Assembly: GCA_024741835.1 (NCBI GenBank)
Contig: JAENRP010000059.1
Span: 78,840-142,839, forward strand
Direction: 5' to 3'
From: Diplocarpon mali
Taxonomy: Eukaryota > Ascomycota > Leotiomycetes > Helotiales > Drepanopezizaceae
DNA: 64,000 bases
Shown here in pieces: positions 11,106-22,292 of this stretch; within the stretch, counting starts at the first letter, position 1; every line of letters starts with the position of its first letter. The translations under genes were made by a program, and so were the position numbers. The notes beneath the pieces were generated by a model. It was given only the letters and a program-made list of their open reading frames with translations. It ran no database searches and had not been told where the DNA came from.

Positions 11106-13043
11106 TGGCCAACGAGTGAAGTGGATTCTTTCCACTTTTGGCCCTAGTTTTGTGGCTGTGAGTCGGGTCGGGGTGCTTCGTTGTCGACCGAACGTAGCGG
11201 CGGCCCGACTCAAAACTCACTATTGTGACAGCCATCATGAACCCTGGTAGGAACTCAGCGCACCCCAACAGCCACCCCCTTCCGAGGCAGCGTTTACTGT
11301 ACTCCTATCCTTGTCTGCGATGCAGCAAATTACAGCCTCGTGTGAACATGTTCTCAAGCCACGGCAGATTCTGGATAAGAAACGAATATGGTGAGTCTAG
11401 ATTCGCTCTCTTTTGATCGAAATTTCTTAGTATACACTACGTATCCCTGCTACTCATGTGCGATATTCTGCTTCTTTTGACTTTGAGTCGTGGCTAATAT
11501 CGATATTCGCAACAGAGAGGCTGAAGCTGTAAACTCATCTTCGATTATCTCGCGATTCACTCAGCGAACGACCTTGGTGATTAATATATTCCTTATGAGG
11601 TGGCTTACACTAATAAGCCTACAGTACAGCCTGGCATATATCAAAGACTTACAGCAATCAATCCGCCAGGGCTTTTATCCATCGATTGACCAGGGTATAA
11701 ACATACACCACCTGAGCGTCCCAGTACAAACTCAGCCAAAAAGTGTTAAATTTCCGTATAAGAAGTAAGTGAGGAATCATACTCCACCAACTGTCGAAAA
11801 ACTTTGGAAGAATCGAGGCAAGGATCTCGACTAGCGGTACTGCATCACGCAGTAGATCCTGAAAGGTGCTATTCAAACAGTCCTTTGGCAGACACATCTA
11901 ACGATATGATGATCATAGCCAGTAAATTAGTAATCAAACCGCGGCATGGCTGGTCGGCCAGCCCTAAAAGGTGCTAATGTATCGCCATTTACCCCCAATA
12001 CTACTATACAACCCCCCCCAGACTACGCCACTGCGCTCTACGCTGACCAGACGACACGCTCGAGACGCAGTCCCTACCCTAAGTAGTCTGGCCTCACCTC
12101 CAGCTCGAGTCTTTTATCCTTCTGCGCTCATCCCTCAGCCTGCTTTTAGCCCAGCAAGTCCCAGCTTTAGATCAATACGTCCTCCACTTCCAGAAGAAAC
12201 GCATATAGATGAAGTTCTACTTCTGAGACTTGGCAGAGCACTATCGAAAGCTTCTTCCTGTTTGGACATACATTTACATCTCCTTGTCCAGTGCCATCTT
12301 GGGCATCGGATACTTCGTGTGGAGCTAGTCCTGGCTCGCATGCGGATGAGGGACCTGGTCTCTTCAAATTTAAAGAAAACCTTTATTTGTGGACTTAAGG
12401 GATATATTATAAGACCTCGAGTCAAATATTTGCGCGTGTTCCATTTTTTGAGACTTTCTTTGCAGGTTCTATGGGTTTTGAAATTTGATGCTGTTTTGGG
12501 ATCTGCACATTATTGGCCATGGTAGTGTGTTTGGGTCCAAACATATGTCCAATGTGACTTGATCGGGATGTAGGAGGAGAATTCAATGGGTGACCAACAT
12601 CATATAACACTTATTCCTGTTTGTGAAACCACTGCTGTAGTGACGTGTGTTGATTTTATCTCAATGATAATGGAATCATTTCGTGGCCTACCTCATGTAC
12701 ACCATACCTTGTCGATTGTCCCATCTTCACTGCTCCAGCCTTCGCTGACATGGCACGGGGCATTCTAGCCTCCAACAAAGTCACTTCTGGCACACTCGAG
12801 GCCCAAACTCGTGCTACACTTCGCATTTGGTACTGCTCCCCGAACCTGGCCGCGATGGGATCTGGTCAGGCTCATAGTTCGTAGTATAAAGGTTACTGGA
12901 TTGGTGCTACGACTTATTGACCGCTCTTCAAGGAAAGAGGTAGATCCAGTCCCTTGACATCGCTTCCAAGAAAATATGCTATGTAGCTACCTGAAATGAT
13001 AGACCACAGCTCCATAGTTCAGATTCTCACTAGTAGAATTTGA

Positions 13044-13511
13044 TCGGAATAGGGGGAAAACGAAGGGTTACCGGCCCAAGACCTGGTCGTCGGAGCTCAT
13101 TTCTTCATTGGTGCAGACGGCCCGGTTACAGAAGAACACATGCTCTTGATATTGTATCATCGAGAGACCAATTTCCATGCTCTGAAGTGCCATAGGAGTG
13201 GAAAATTCAAGGCGCATGTAGATAGAGACTTATTCACAACACGGGCGCTGGTCCCAAGTCAAAGCGGTAGAAGCAGGCCAGCTTTACTATTTTCTTTTCT
13301 AGGCGCGTTCGAAGTCGAGACCTCTTGCTTAAACGAAATGATTGAAATATTCCGCACGCTGAAGATTGGACTTGATGAAACCCCTATCAATCGGAGGGAA
13401 AGAACAGATAGGGGGTGGCCAAAATCTAAGCGAGGTGTTGTTTTCTCTACCATATTTGTCCAGGAAAAGAATATCAAAGGCGGATGTTGTATCCAGTTGA
13501 CTGTTGATTAA
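13044..13511 (+). other. Unassigned open stretch inside the AT-rich desert
   Basis: A frame stays open for about 155 codons from just after a stop at 13041 to the TAA at 13511. The first ATG is at 13140, so only 123 aa could start from an ATG, but the codons upstream look equally protein-like (VVGAHFFIGADGPV). This pattern fits a 3' exon or a gene fragment. I do not recognise the product, and no donor or acceptor linking it to other exons stands out. It could equally be chance. Confidence 0.25.
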
Positions 13512-13749
13512 CTAAGGTTTCAGTTTTGATTGAACTGGATGCCTTGCTGGAGAGATAAATTTGCCTTTGGTGTTTGAGTGTCTTTGAAAATATTCTTCTC
13601 TTCTCCCAAGTAGACCCTGTGTTTTTAACGTTCCTCTATAAAGTCAAGCAAGAGTTTGCCATATCTTCTTGCTATGCAACTTTGTCCTCAAATTATGATT
13701 CAATGACTGGGTGAGTAATAGGTGACTAAGATAACTAATGGCTGTTGTC

Positions 13750-14460
13750 TGTTGCAAGTCTGATGCACAAGCGATCCAGACCAAGACTATTTCAGCGCTG
13801 TACTGTATCATCCACACAATGTCATAACTAGCTAAAGGTCGTAAGTTCATTACATATCGGCTAATTTTGATTCAGTGAAAGGAGAAAGTAGAGCACGGGC
13901 GGCTAGGCTGACGGTGTTTGTTTGCTGCACATCTCAAACCCCTGCCTACTAGGGCGAGGCTAATATAGCCCCTTGTGTTCAAGCTTTCATGCGCTCCTGG
14001 CTTGATTCACGTCATAAGTGTCTCAGCCATGCTAGTTTGATATAGCGCAAGAAAAACGTGGAAGACATCTACATCTGTTGCATGTCTATATGCCCCTGCT
14101 CTCTAGACTAACGCTGTCCTGCAATTTATTTGAAGTAACTTGCAAATCGGCTCCTAGGCCGTTGCAAATCCTATATGTCTTGCATCCTATCCTTTTCATC
14201 ATCAGTACAGGGAACAATGAGATAGGCTGGATAGTACCTACTTGTTGCAAGTCTATACACTCCTATCACCCAGGCCAGAGCGACCTTAGAAATCATCTTA
14301 GCAAGGCATCTAGATAATACTAGCCAGAGAATAGGTTCTTAATGCCAATATGGCTCACAGCCCTGCTCGCTTATCATAATTAGGCGTGAATAGTCAGACA
14401 AGCTGTATGCTTCAAGTTTGTTACACATCTATACGCCCCTGCCATGTAGACGATTGCTAG
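13750..14460 (+). repeat. Degenerate tandem array of about 155-177 bp units
   Basis: A core resembling TGTTGCA.GTCTATA..CCCCTGCC..CTAG recurs at about 13750 (weak), 13921, 14076, 14242 and 14419. Spacings are about 171, 155, 166 and 177 bp. Copies have diverged by many substitutions, largely C/T and G/A, so this is an old array. The sequence between cores is much less alike. It is seen by eye only; a dot plot would be needed to set unit borders. Confidence 0.5.
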
Positions 14461-15421
14461 CTTAATACATCATATCGAATCCAACTGAAGAGGTTCCTAG
14501 CACTTTAAAGTTGACAAGTGCCTTATAGACTTGCTAGCTCTTGTTAGTCACGGGACGAGTCTATAACAGGCTGTTATGGTTAACATTTTGATACACTAGA
14601 GGTTGGGTTGCAATACTCCTACAAGTTTTTTGATTTAATGTAGTTTCATCCAGCTTGTATCTACAAGACAGACAGCAACTATAGACCAGTTCGTTTGTTC
14701 TCAAGTAAGCCCCATATATCTAGTTATTATCATCTAATCTCGCCTCCACGGCTTTGAGACCTTATGCTATGCTCGTTATACCTAAACTTATGAATATCAA
14801 ATATCATTCACAGAGAGAAAGCTGATCAGGGACCCTATTTAAACTTCTTGTTAAGTAGAAAGAATTCTGAAGCTATGTGTTCGTTAAAGTGAAGTAGACA
14901 GTGGCCTGGCGAGCGTTATGACAGCGTTGACTGCTGAGAAACATCCTCTGATCTAGTGCTTGAACCAATGCTAATATAGGGAACTAACTAACAGTTAACA
15001 AACAGGAAGGAGTTATACGCTGCCGAGTCCGTGATTGATTTGGCAAGCGCAAGGAATGGATACAATCGAAGCTCAACTCGAAATACTCTAAGAAATGCAT
15101 GCAATTGGATGGTTTATGCTATCCCTGGCTTTTGTAGATTGACACCAAGAGTTTTCGACTAGATCAAAAGCTCCCTTTTAAATCGAGACCAAACGTAGCC
15201 TCGACGCTTAGTTGACCAGCCTTGCCGTCGTGCCGCTCTGCGTTCTATCATCCCACCTCGACACATCCTGGTGAGCATCATCTAAAATATTCTTCAAAGA
15301 TCCCGACACGCCCTCCTTGGGATTTCACGTTCGTTTGATTCTTACAAGGAATGATACACTGAGACGATATTTCCTCGATAAGGTAATTCAGACAGATTGC
15401 AATCGGCCTCCGGATCACGAA

Positions 15422-16636
15422 ATGGACGCTCGTAGCGGGGTCTATGCTTTGCTGTATAGCACTATATCTGCTAGCCTAGTGATCCTCAAGAGAGATAGTA
15501 AGCCCCTGCATTTCTTCAACATTTATTTTCTAATCATTGGCGATGGTCGTCACAATCGCAGCTGGCCCTTGGGTTTCTATAGATGCCAGCGGGCTGCCAG
15601 TCGCAACCTATACCCCGACTATCACGACCCTCGATGGCATTGAAACAACTATCAACCCAGTCCCCTTCAGCTTGACTGCTACAGCGACAGTAACGCAGAA
15701 TGATGCGAAGGCTACGCAGACGTTTGCTGCTACAGGAGGAGGATCCTTCCAGGAATGCCATAACAGGGATGGGAGCTATGCACCGTTCTGCAAGCCAGAT
15801 AATGGGTCTGATGTTGATGTTGACGGGAAATACTATGGTATTTAAGCTCTCACTGGATTGGGTGAAGTGCTGATCGAGACAGTAACCTGGGACAGGGACT
15901 ACTTCAGCCAGAAGAATGCTTCTGTGAAGATTGTAGCAAACTACGTCAACGACACCGGGCATGGTCCAATTGCCTTTGAATCAAGTCCTGTGCTGGTCAG
16001 TGATGGATATTTTGTTTGGGACATCCAAAAAGACTGGTTGCAGGATCTGCAAACCAATAATGTCACACTGTACTTGAATAGGATCGATCCCCCTGCTGGG
16101 GCGCCGAACAGTCTGACTGGTATGTCCACACCCCAGCACAACCCCACTGCATGCCGAAAGAAACATCCTCCCTAAGCATCCCAGGCCCAACTGTCCGAGT
16201 CAAATTCTACGAGAAGCCCATCTACCACCAGCCACCCTCCCAAGCCCCCAGAGGCCAATCGCTCTACATCGCGCTTCCCACCGTCTTTGGCTTCGTCATT
16301 CTCTGTCTGCTCGGCGGGTTCTTCTGGAATCGTAAAAGCCGCCAGATTGGACTCGGAAACGTCATGAGCCGCCGACGGGGATACGGAGCGGGCAAGTCCA
16401 AAAGCCAGCGATTGGGGCTGGGGAAGAAAGGCGCAGACATCCAGTTGAGCGAGCGGGAGGTTGGGCCGCGCCGGTATGTAGAGACGACGCCGAGAAGAGC
16501 TGCCGGGGGATGTGAGAGGGCAGAGGGACAGAGAGATGAGGATGGACTGGGCAGTCTGGCAGGGAGTCCGACGGGTCCTGATGCGGAGCAGAATCACCTC
16601 ATGGATGAGTTGAGGAGGCCGGAGGACATGCGCTGA
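15422..16636 (+). CDS. Type I membrane protein, conserved fungal secretory-pathway family
   Basis: Four exons, 15422-15497, 15562-15837, 15883-16119 and 16185-16636, give 346 aa. Residues 1-22 form a weak signal peptide (core LLYSTISASLVIL). The extracellular part (about 26-215) has the blocks GPWVSIDASGLP, FQECHNRDGSYAPFCKP and YYVTWDRDYF, with two Cys in the HN.DG block likely to pair, and several N-glycosylation sites. A single transmembrane helix lies at about 228-250 (YIALPTVFGFVILCLLGGFF) and is followed by a basic stop-transfer and a polar cytoplasmic tail of ~100 residues. I recognise this arrangement from many filamentous ascomycete genomes, but its function is not known to me. The exon 1 splice is supported because it joins the signal peptide to the conserved GPW block. 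Confidence 0.82.
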
Positions 16637-17266
16637 AGACGGTCATGGAGGGGCTTTTGAGGAGGGAAAGGGGGCAGTAAATAACATGTTAATCGGATCA
16701 GACTGGACAGGAGGCTTCCCCTGGGCAGGTAGTTCGGCTCCCAACAACCAGGTTTTTGGTGCTGGCCGAAAGTCAATGCACAACTCCAAGCCCCCGTCGA
16801 ATCCATCCCCTGCGAAGAATGATCAGATCACTACAAGGATCTCACCCCAACCTGGGACAATGCTCCTGGTCTCTTGGCTGCTTATTCTTCCGGGGACTCA
16901 CGACTGACAGCTGCACTGACTCTTGGCGTCGACGATCCTGGACAGAACGTACACATAAGATCCAGAGTGTACGACGGGGTTAGAGAGCATGCAGAGGCGA
17001 TTCTCTGTCGAGATGTCGAGGAGGTCAGAGCTGTGCGACATGGTTAATGGAAAAGCACAATAGCAGAAGTGAAGCGGCGAAATATTTGCATCAGGCGTAC
17101 GCCTTGGGTAGAAAAGAATATTTGCTTTCATGCAAGATAGAGCACGCTGTATGAGCCTTGGGGGGAAAACGGTGTCGCAAGTGCCCCGGCCATCCCACAT
17201 AACCCTGTACACTCCCAGTGCCAACTCAACCTACAAATGCAAGACGCCCACCCCAACTTCGGATCA
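16637..17266. other. Convergent intergenic region
   Basis: The 3' ends of two convergent membrane-protein genes face each other across 630 bases. Only short shadow frames are present and I see no other feature. Confidence 0.4.
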
Positions 17267-18411
17267 TCAAGCTCCTGTATTCATGTACAAGCAATCGCAC
17301 TCCTGCGTCGTATCAGGCACACTGAAATCGCCCAACGACATCCCCTGCGGATCCAAACAAGTCGGCGTCCCCTGCGCCGCCGCCGCAACCTGCTCAATCC
17401 GCACCGCATAAGGCCACGCCGTGAGCGCCTGAATTTCGACCTGGCCATTGGTATCATTTGGGCTAAACGTCTTGGGCATTCTTGTGTATAGGCTTCCCTG
17501 TAAAGTGGTAGAATTAAAGTAGCATGTACTGGCTACATTCTGTTCACCGAGTTGCGCGACTGGTTTTGTAGGTTTTTGCATCGATATTTGGAAGAGATAG
17601 TGTTCGTCGTCGGCGCCAGCATTCATGAGTGAGAGGGAGGCATTGGCGAAGACGAAAGAGAAATAGTTTTCGGTGGAGGAGATCGAGTATTTATCGCTGT
17701 TTTCTACGGGCGTGATGATCCAGTCGAAGATTGCAGTGGCCTGAGTAGGGCTTTGCGCGTAAGTGAAGTAGGGGTAGCATCGCCAGGTCGCGGGATCGGA
17801 GGTACAGTTTGTGGTGAGTGTGGAGAGGTAGGTGCTGATTCTGTATGATCCAGCCGGGAAAGTCGCATTCGCGGCCGGGTTGCTAGGGTCGTCGATTGTG
17901 CCTGATGCGCCCCCATGAATATTGACGTTTTTATTCCTAATCTCTTGTGAGAAAGGTTTCCCAAGTACGAGGCTGCTTACGATTTTGCATGGCGATTCCG
18001 TAATCCAAATACCAGACCCACGATCAGTCCAACTAAGCAAGATATGACCACAATCACGATGACCGCCAGCCTCTTCCAACCGCCTCTCTTCACGAAATAC
18101 TTACTGTCTGTTACCCCTCTCTTCCTCCGATCGGACAGAGTTTCCCCACTTGGACTCTGCCCGTCTGCGCTCTTATCATAGTGAATGTACCGCGGCGGGC
18201 TCCCATTAAAGCTCATCCCAGGCGGCGCACCGAACGCGTATTGTTTGGACTCAGGACGATTGAAAGCCCGCGGTGGCACAGGAGGGGGCTGTCTCGGATC
18301 AAGGAACGAGACGCCATCTTCGGATATGGCAGGCAGAGAGCCCGCGGATCGAGGATCTCGACGATGCATGCTGCCGATGGGCGTTGAGCGCATTGTGAAA
18401 ATGAAAGCCAT
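17267..18411 (-). CDS. Type II membrane protein with N-glycosylated exterior domain
   Basis: Two exons, 18411-17981 and 17936-17267, with a 44-nt intron give 366 aa. Residues 1-110 are cytoplasmic, Pro-rich and basic (PRQPPPVPPRAF). A single strong transmembrane anchor lies at about 115-136 (LAVIVIVVISCLVGLIVGL) just after a Lys/Arg-rich flank, predicting N-in/C-out topology. The exterior domain (~225 residues) has several N-x-S/T sites and about six Cys, including a CYPYF motif and a C-terminal ECDCLY pair. No catalytic motif is visible. The family is common in filamentous fungi but I cannot give it a function. An internal Met at residue 7 could also be the start. Confidence 0.8.
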
Positions 18412-19522
18412 CTTGAGCTAAAGGTACGACAGAGGGTTCGGAGCAACTGTCAGCACTGATTTCGTGACATCGGCTTGCACGACGCAGAGGAAGATGATGT
18501 GGTAGGTCAGGGGAGAGATCAAAGGATAGGCTCGAGGTGGCGACGCGATGATAGGCCGAGGCAATTGCGGCGCAGCGGGTGTCTAGCTGGTGCCGGCTGA
18601 GATCCATGAGATGTGACGGGCTGGTTTAAGATCTTGGACGACCTAGAGCACAGTAGATTAGCGCATCTGAGATCTGGGGAAATGAAGTTGTTTTACCGAG
18701 GGCAGACATGAGAGAGAGAAGCATGCGAAGCTGCGAGACATCATGACGAGAACAGCGCCGACGAGGTCGACGAGGTTGGCCTGGTTTGACTCGACTGGAT
18801 TCATTGTGATGATCTCTTTCTTGGCTGTGTGACTCGGCAGCTCACGGTCATTGGTCATCGGTCATCCATCCACTGCTGCTGCTTTTCGATGCCGCGGGTT
18901 GCATTTGTGGCTTATGCTTGTGGTGTTGAGAAGAAACGGAGAAGTTAGGAGAAGACGGGTCAACGAAAGGTCGGTCATGTGAGGACATGTGTGTAGCTCG
19001 TGTGATTCGTCAATGGCATCGGCTCGGATTTAATAGCGCGCGCGATAGAGTTTCGATCTGCCTACAGATCATTTTGGCGATCTGGATAGACCGGACGGAG
19101 AATTAATTACCCGCGTCAGGGGTAGCCGGGATGGAATGTCTTTCTTCCGAGCTCTCGGATCGACGAAGTACACACGATGTGATCTAGTTAGAGAGCCAGA
19201 TCTCACGTACTCTTGCGGCGTTTTGTTTCTTGTTTTCACGCTCCGACCGTGAACAGTGGTCGAGAACCCAGAACTCCCGAGGCAATGTCGTGAGTTGCAT
19301 GAGTCGAGAAAGCTGCAGGAAGGGCAAGCTCGGCCTTGCACTTGCTAAGACTTGACGCTTTCAGAGGAGCGGACGTGAGAACTCTGGAGACCAAGAAGAT
19401 AGTATAGAGCAGATGAGAACTGGACGTGACGTCAACATGGAAATATCGAGGGTAATTGTCTATCTCTGTTTGGGATATCACGTAGCACTTGTAAAGACAA
19501 CCTTTTCGTTGCCAACGACCGT
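18412..19522. other. Intergenic region
   Basis: This contains the upstream region of the type II membrane protein gene and the downstream region of the hydrolase gene, both on the minus strand. The frames present are overlapping and short. I see no gene or repeat. Confidence 0.4.
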
Positions 19523-20590
19523 CTATCGAAAGTTAGGATCCCGAGACTTCACCCAGGAGACCTGGTCACTCACTGTCAACACATTGTTACTGATGCCTGC
19601 GACAACTCCCGTGGCGTTCGTCCCGACGATCTTCGAGTAGCTGTTGGCCACCAGTTGAATGCCCGACGAAAATCCTTTCCCATCGAACGCGCAATGTCCT
19701 CCTCCGTTTGGTGTGTTGTCGACAGTTTGGAGAGCTCCGATTTGATCCGCGGACAGGCCGGCATCGGTTGCCAACTTCTCGTATGCAGTGATGGATTGCG
19801 GAATAGAGCCTTGCAAGAGCTGCAGTTCATCCTTGGTACTTTGGAAGTGAATCTTCATATTCGCAACCAGATTAGCACTGTCCACAACATCGACCTGAGG
19901 AGGCATCGCCCCACAGTTCAGGACCACGCCGGTCTTGTACTGTGCCCCGTAGGCTGGCACAAAGAAGCCTGACATGAGAAGAGAGCCACCCGAGACTCCA
20001 GTAAAGTAGACATTCCCCGAGTCGAAGGCCACATCTTGAGCCATCTGGTTCTGGATGAGCGAGTTGACGGCAGCGGCGTGTGCAACACCATCTGTCCGCT
20101 GAAGACCGCTCCCTCCACCCCAGAACTTTTCTTTGTTCGGTGCCAGAACCACAACACCCATGAGGTTGTCTTGCACAGCTTGGTTGGGAAAATCTGTAAA
20201 CGACTGACCCCCGTCTCCATGCAGTAGCACATTGAGACCCATGGTCCCGTTCCCTGTAGCTGTACCCCCGGGGACTCCAGATGCCGCAGTAAACTGTGCA
20301 GCAGGGCCACTGATCTTGTATCGGATAGCCAGGCCACTGCAGATCTTGTCAGACGTGTTTTGATGCTGGAAAAGTGCAACCTACTTGATCTGAACCGTTT
20401 TATCCAATATCATCGATCCGTCTGTGGCTCGAGTGACGGTAGTCGCGGCGAGAGCTCCAGCAGCCGCACCGCCGGCTGCTCCGTTGCTGCTCGTCGCAGC
20501 ATTATCCTTCTTCTTCGGCGCGGACTCGACGGGAAGGGCGAAGACAACAAGAAGAGCGAACGAGAGTAGACGAGTCCATGATTCCTGCAT
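19523..20590 (-). CDS. Secreted alpha/beta hydrolase, PHB-depolymerase/esterase-like
   Basis: Two exons, 20590-20385 and 20336-19523, with a 48-nt intron give 339 aa. Residues 1-23 (core LLSFALLVVFALPVES) form a signal peptide. An Ala/Gly/Thr linker follows, then an alpha/beta-hydrolase fold: the HGDGG oxyanion segment, the nucleophile elbow GVSGGS, and a late GGGHCAFDG that probably carries the catalytic His. The pattern is that of the esterase/polyhydroxybutyrate-depolymerase-like superfamily (as in CE1-type enzymes). Substrate cannot be told from sequence. The protein is likely secreted. An in-frame ATG lies upstream at 20785, but it would bury the signal peptide, so 20590 is chosen. Neighbouring genes also encode secretory-pathway proteins without obvious pathway linkage. 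Confidence 0.85.
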
Positions 20591-22292
20591 TATAAAGTAG
20601 AACGTCCAGCGTGAGGATATAGAATGTAGCGATAGTGCATGAAAGAAGATGAAGATGAAGATGAGAGGAGAAAGATCAGAAACGCTCCTCGAGCATCGCG
20701 CCGTAGGATGGGACGACCATTTAACCTTCATGATAAGCTCCTGGGGACCGACTCGCCTGGAAGTCTTGAATTTTGAAGCATCCAAGCTTGATCAAACCGC
20801 CAAGCTGTTTCTTTTCTCTCGAATCTTTCCTGGGGCAAGGCCGTGCATGAGGGCAGTGGTGCAGGTTGAACCGTTTGACTTGGCATGGAGCCCGAACAGT
20901 TTGGCTTACCACTTGACATACTGACACAACTAGAAGCCCTCATCCTGGAGGGTTCCGGACGTCAAGAAACCATCGACCGCGGCAATTCGGGTACATAGTC
21001 GAAGTCTTGTCGACGGGATGGGGCCTAGGATTTCTTGGTTTAAGGGAAGTGCTTCACAACTGTCACATGATCCTCCCCCATATCGTGCCAGTGAAGTATA
21101 GAATCAATCTCTCTCTCTCTCTGTAGATATCGATTGCTTAGAGACGCCCAACTATGCTTCGCAACCATGTCCTGAAATCAGTTCGATGGTACTATGGGCC
21201 AGGATGGAACTGTATATCGTATCAGTCAGATCCGTCATGTGTACTTGTGTGGTGCGGTCGGCTGGAGGGCCTTCATTGGATCGCTCAGGAAACTCGCTGA
21301 GGTGGAGGAAGATGATTAATTGTATTGTTGTCTAGTGTATCTAAGGTTAGGAGACTTCGGAAAGAAAAGGAGGTTCCCGTGACTAAGCATAGTCACGTGG
21401 AGAGTCTCCAGAATAAGTGGTGACTCCACCCATTCTGCACGACAACTTGTATATGACTACTCTAAGCATCTTTTCCAGCCCTCTGGGACAATAACATCCT
21501 GCGAGGGAATATTGGGACCCTGCTGGTTGGGTTGGGGTGCTTGGTTCGGTATTCCGCAAGAAGCTTCCTGGCGCAATCGCATAACCGATACTGTTACAAT
21601 ATACAAGGATTGGGCTTATGTAGTCGTACCTTGTATATTACTCCTGCAGCTCCATAGGACACAGAATCTACACCTTTAGATTCTGTCAGATACACACATC
21701 TAATTCTTACAAGCCCCAGCCATCCGTGATGGACATCTGGATGGCATTTGAGCTCGCTCCTCCTGGTATATCACGGTACACTATATCCTCATTCTCTTTT
21801 TCTCTCATCTCCTATTTTGTTTCTTTTCTAGTTGGTTATTGCTGCTTACCCAACCTCGTGATTCCGTAACTCGTTAACTAGCGCCCTGTCTAGCTACCGT
21901 ACCCCGCCCCCTGTTGAAGCGACCTGGGCCTTTGATAGCAGTGTTTTGATTCTCGGCAATACGCGAAATTGGTCATTGGAGCCTCTTGAACCTCTTTTAC
22001 GCCATGAAGTTTGCGGGCAAATTCTAGTCCGCTTGGGGGCTGAACGGTCAAAACAGCAACCCTGGCATACTTCGGGACATAGACACTTCACAGACTTGCA
22101 TCGGATTCCCTTAAGTTACTAGTACGATTTTAATTCAAGGAAGGATATCGCCAAGCCTTCGAAGATAAACACAAACCAGCTGTCGAGGTTCTACATCTGG
22201 GTATCAAGCGGCCAGGTGTCTCCAAGAATCATTCTGTACCAGCGTTCGCTTCTCAAATCAGAAAAGTACCATGTCCCTAACTCAGTGAGCTA
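20591..22292. other. Intergenic region, 1.7 kb
   Basis: This is upstream of the hydrolase gene and downstream of the Cys-cluster gene. A short CT run lies near 21108-21122. The sequence 21650-22100 is AT-rich with no long frame. I see no gene. Confidence 0.4.

Larger units (their letters stand above)
11106..15421. other. 4.3 kb AT-rich gene desert, probable decayed repeat island
   Basis: Base composition becomes visibly AT-rich from about 11,400 and stop codons are dense in all frames. No gene with a recognisable domain is found. The short open frames (for example plus 11971-12525 and minus 11658-11897) have no family signature. A degenerate tandem array and one longer open stretch are listed separately. 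The last few hundred bases form the promoter of the gene at 15422. A heavily mutated transposon is the likeliest origin, but I see no terminal repeats or intact transposase or reverse-transcriptase motif. Confidence 0.5.
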
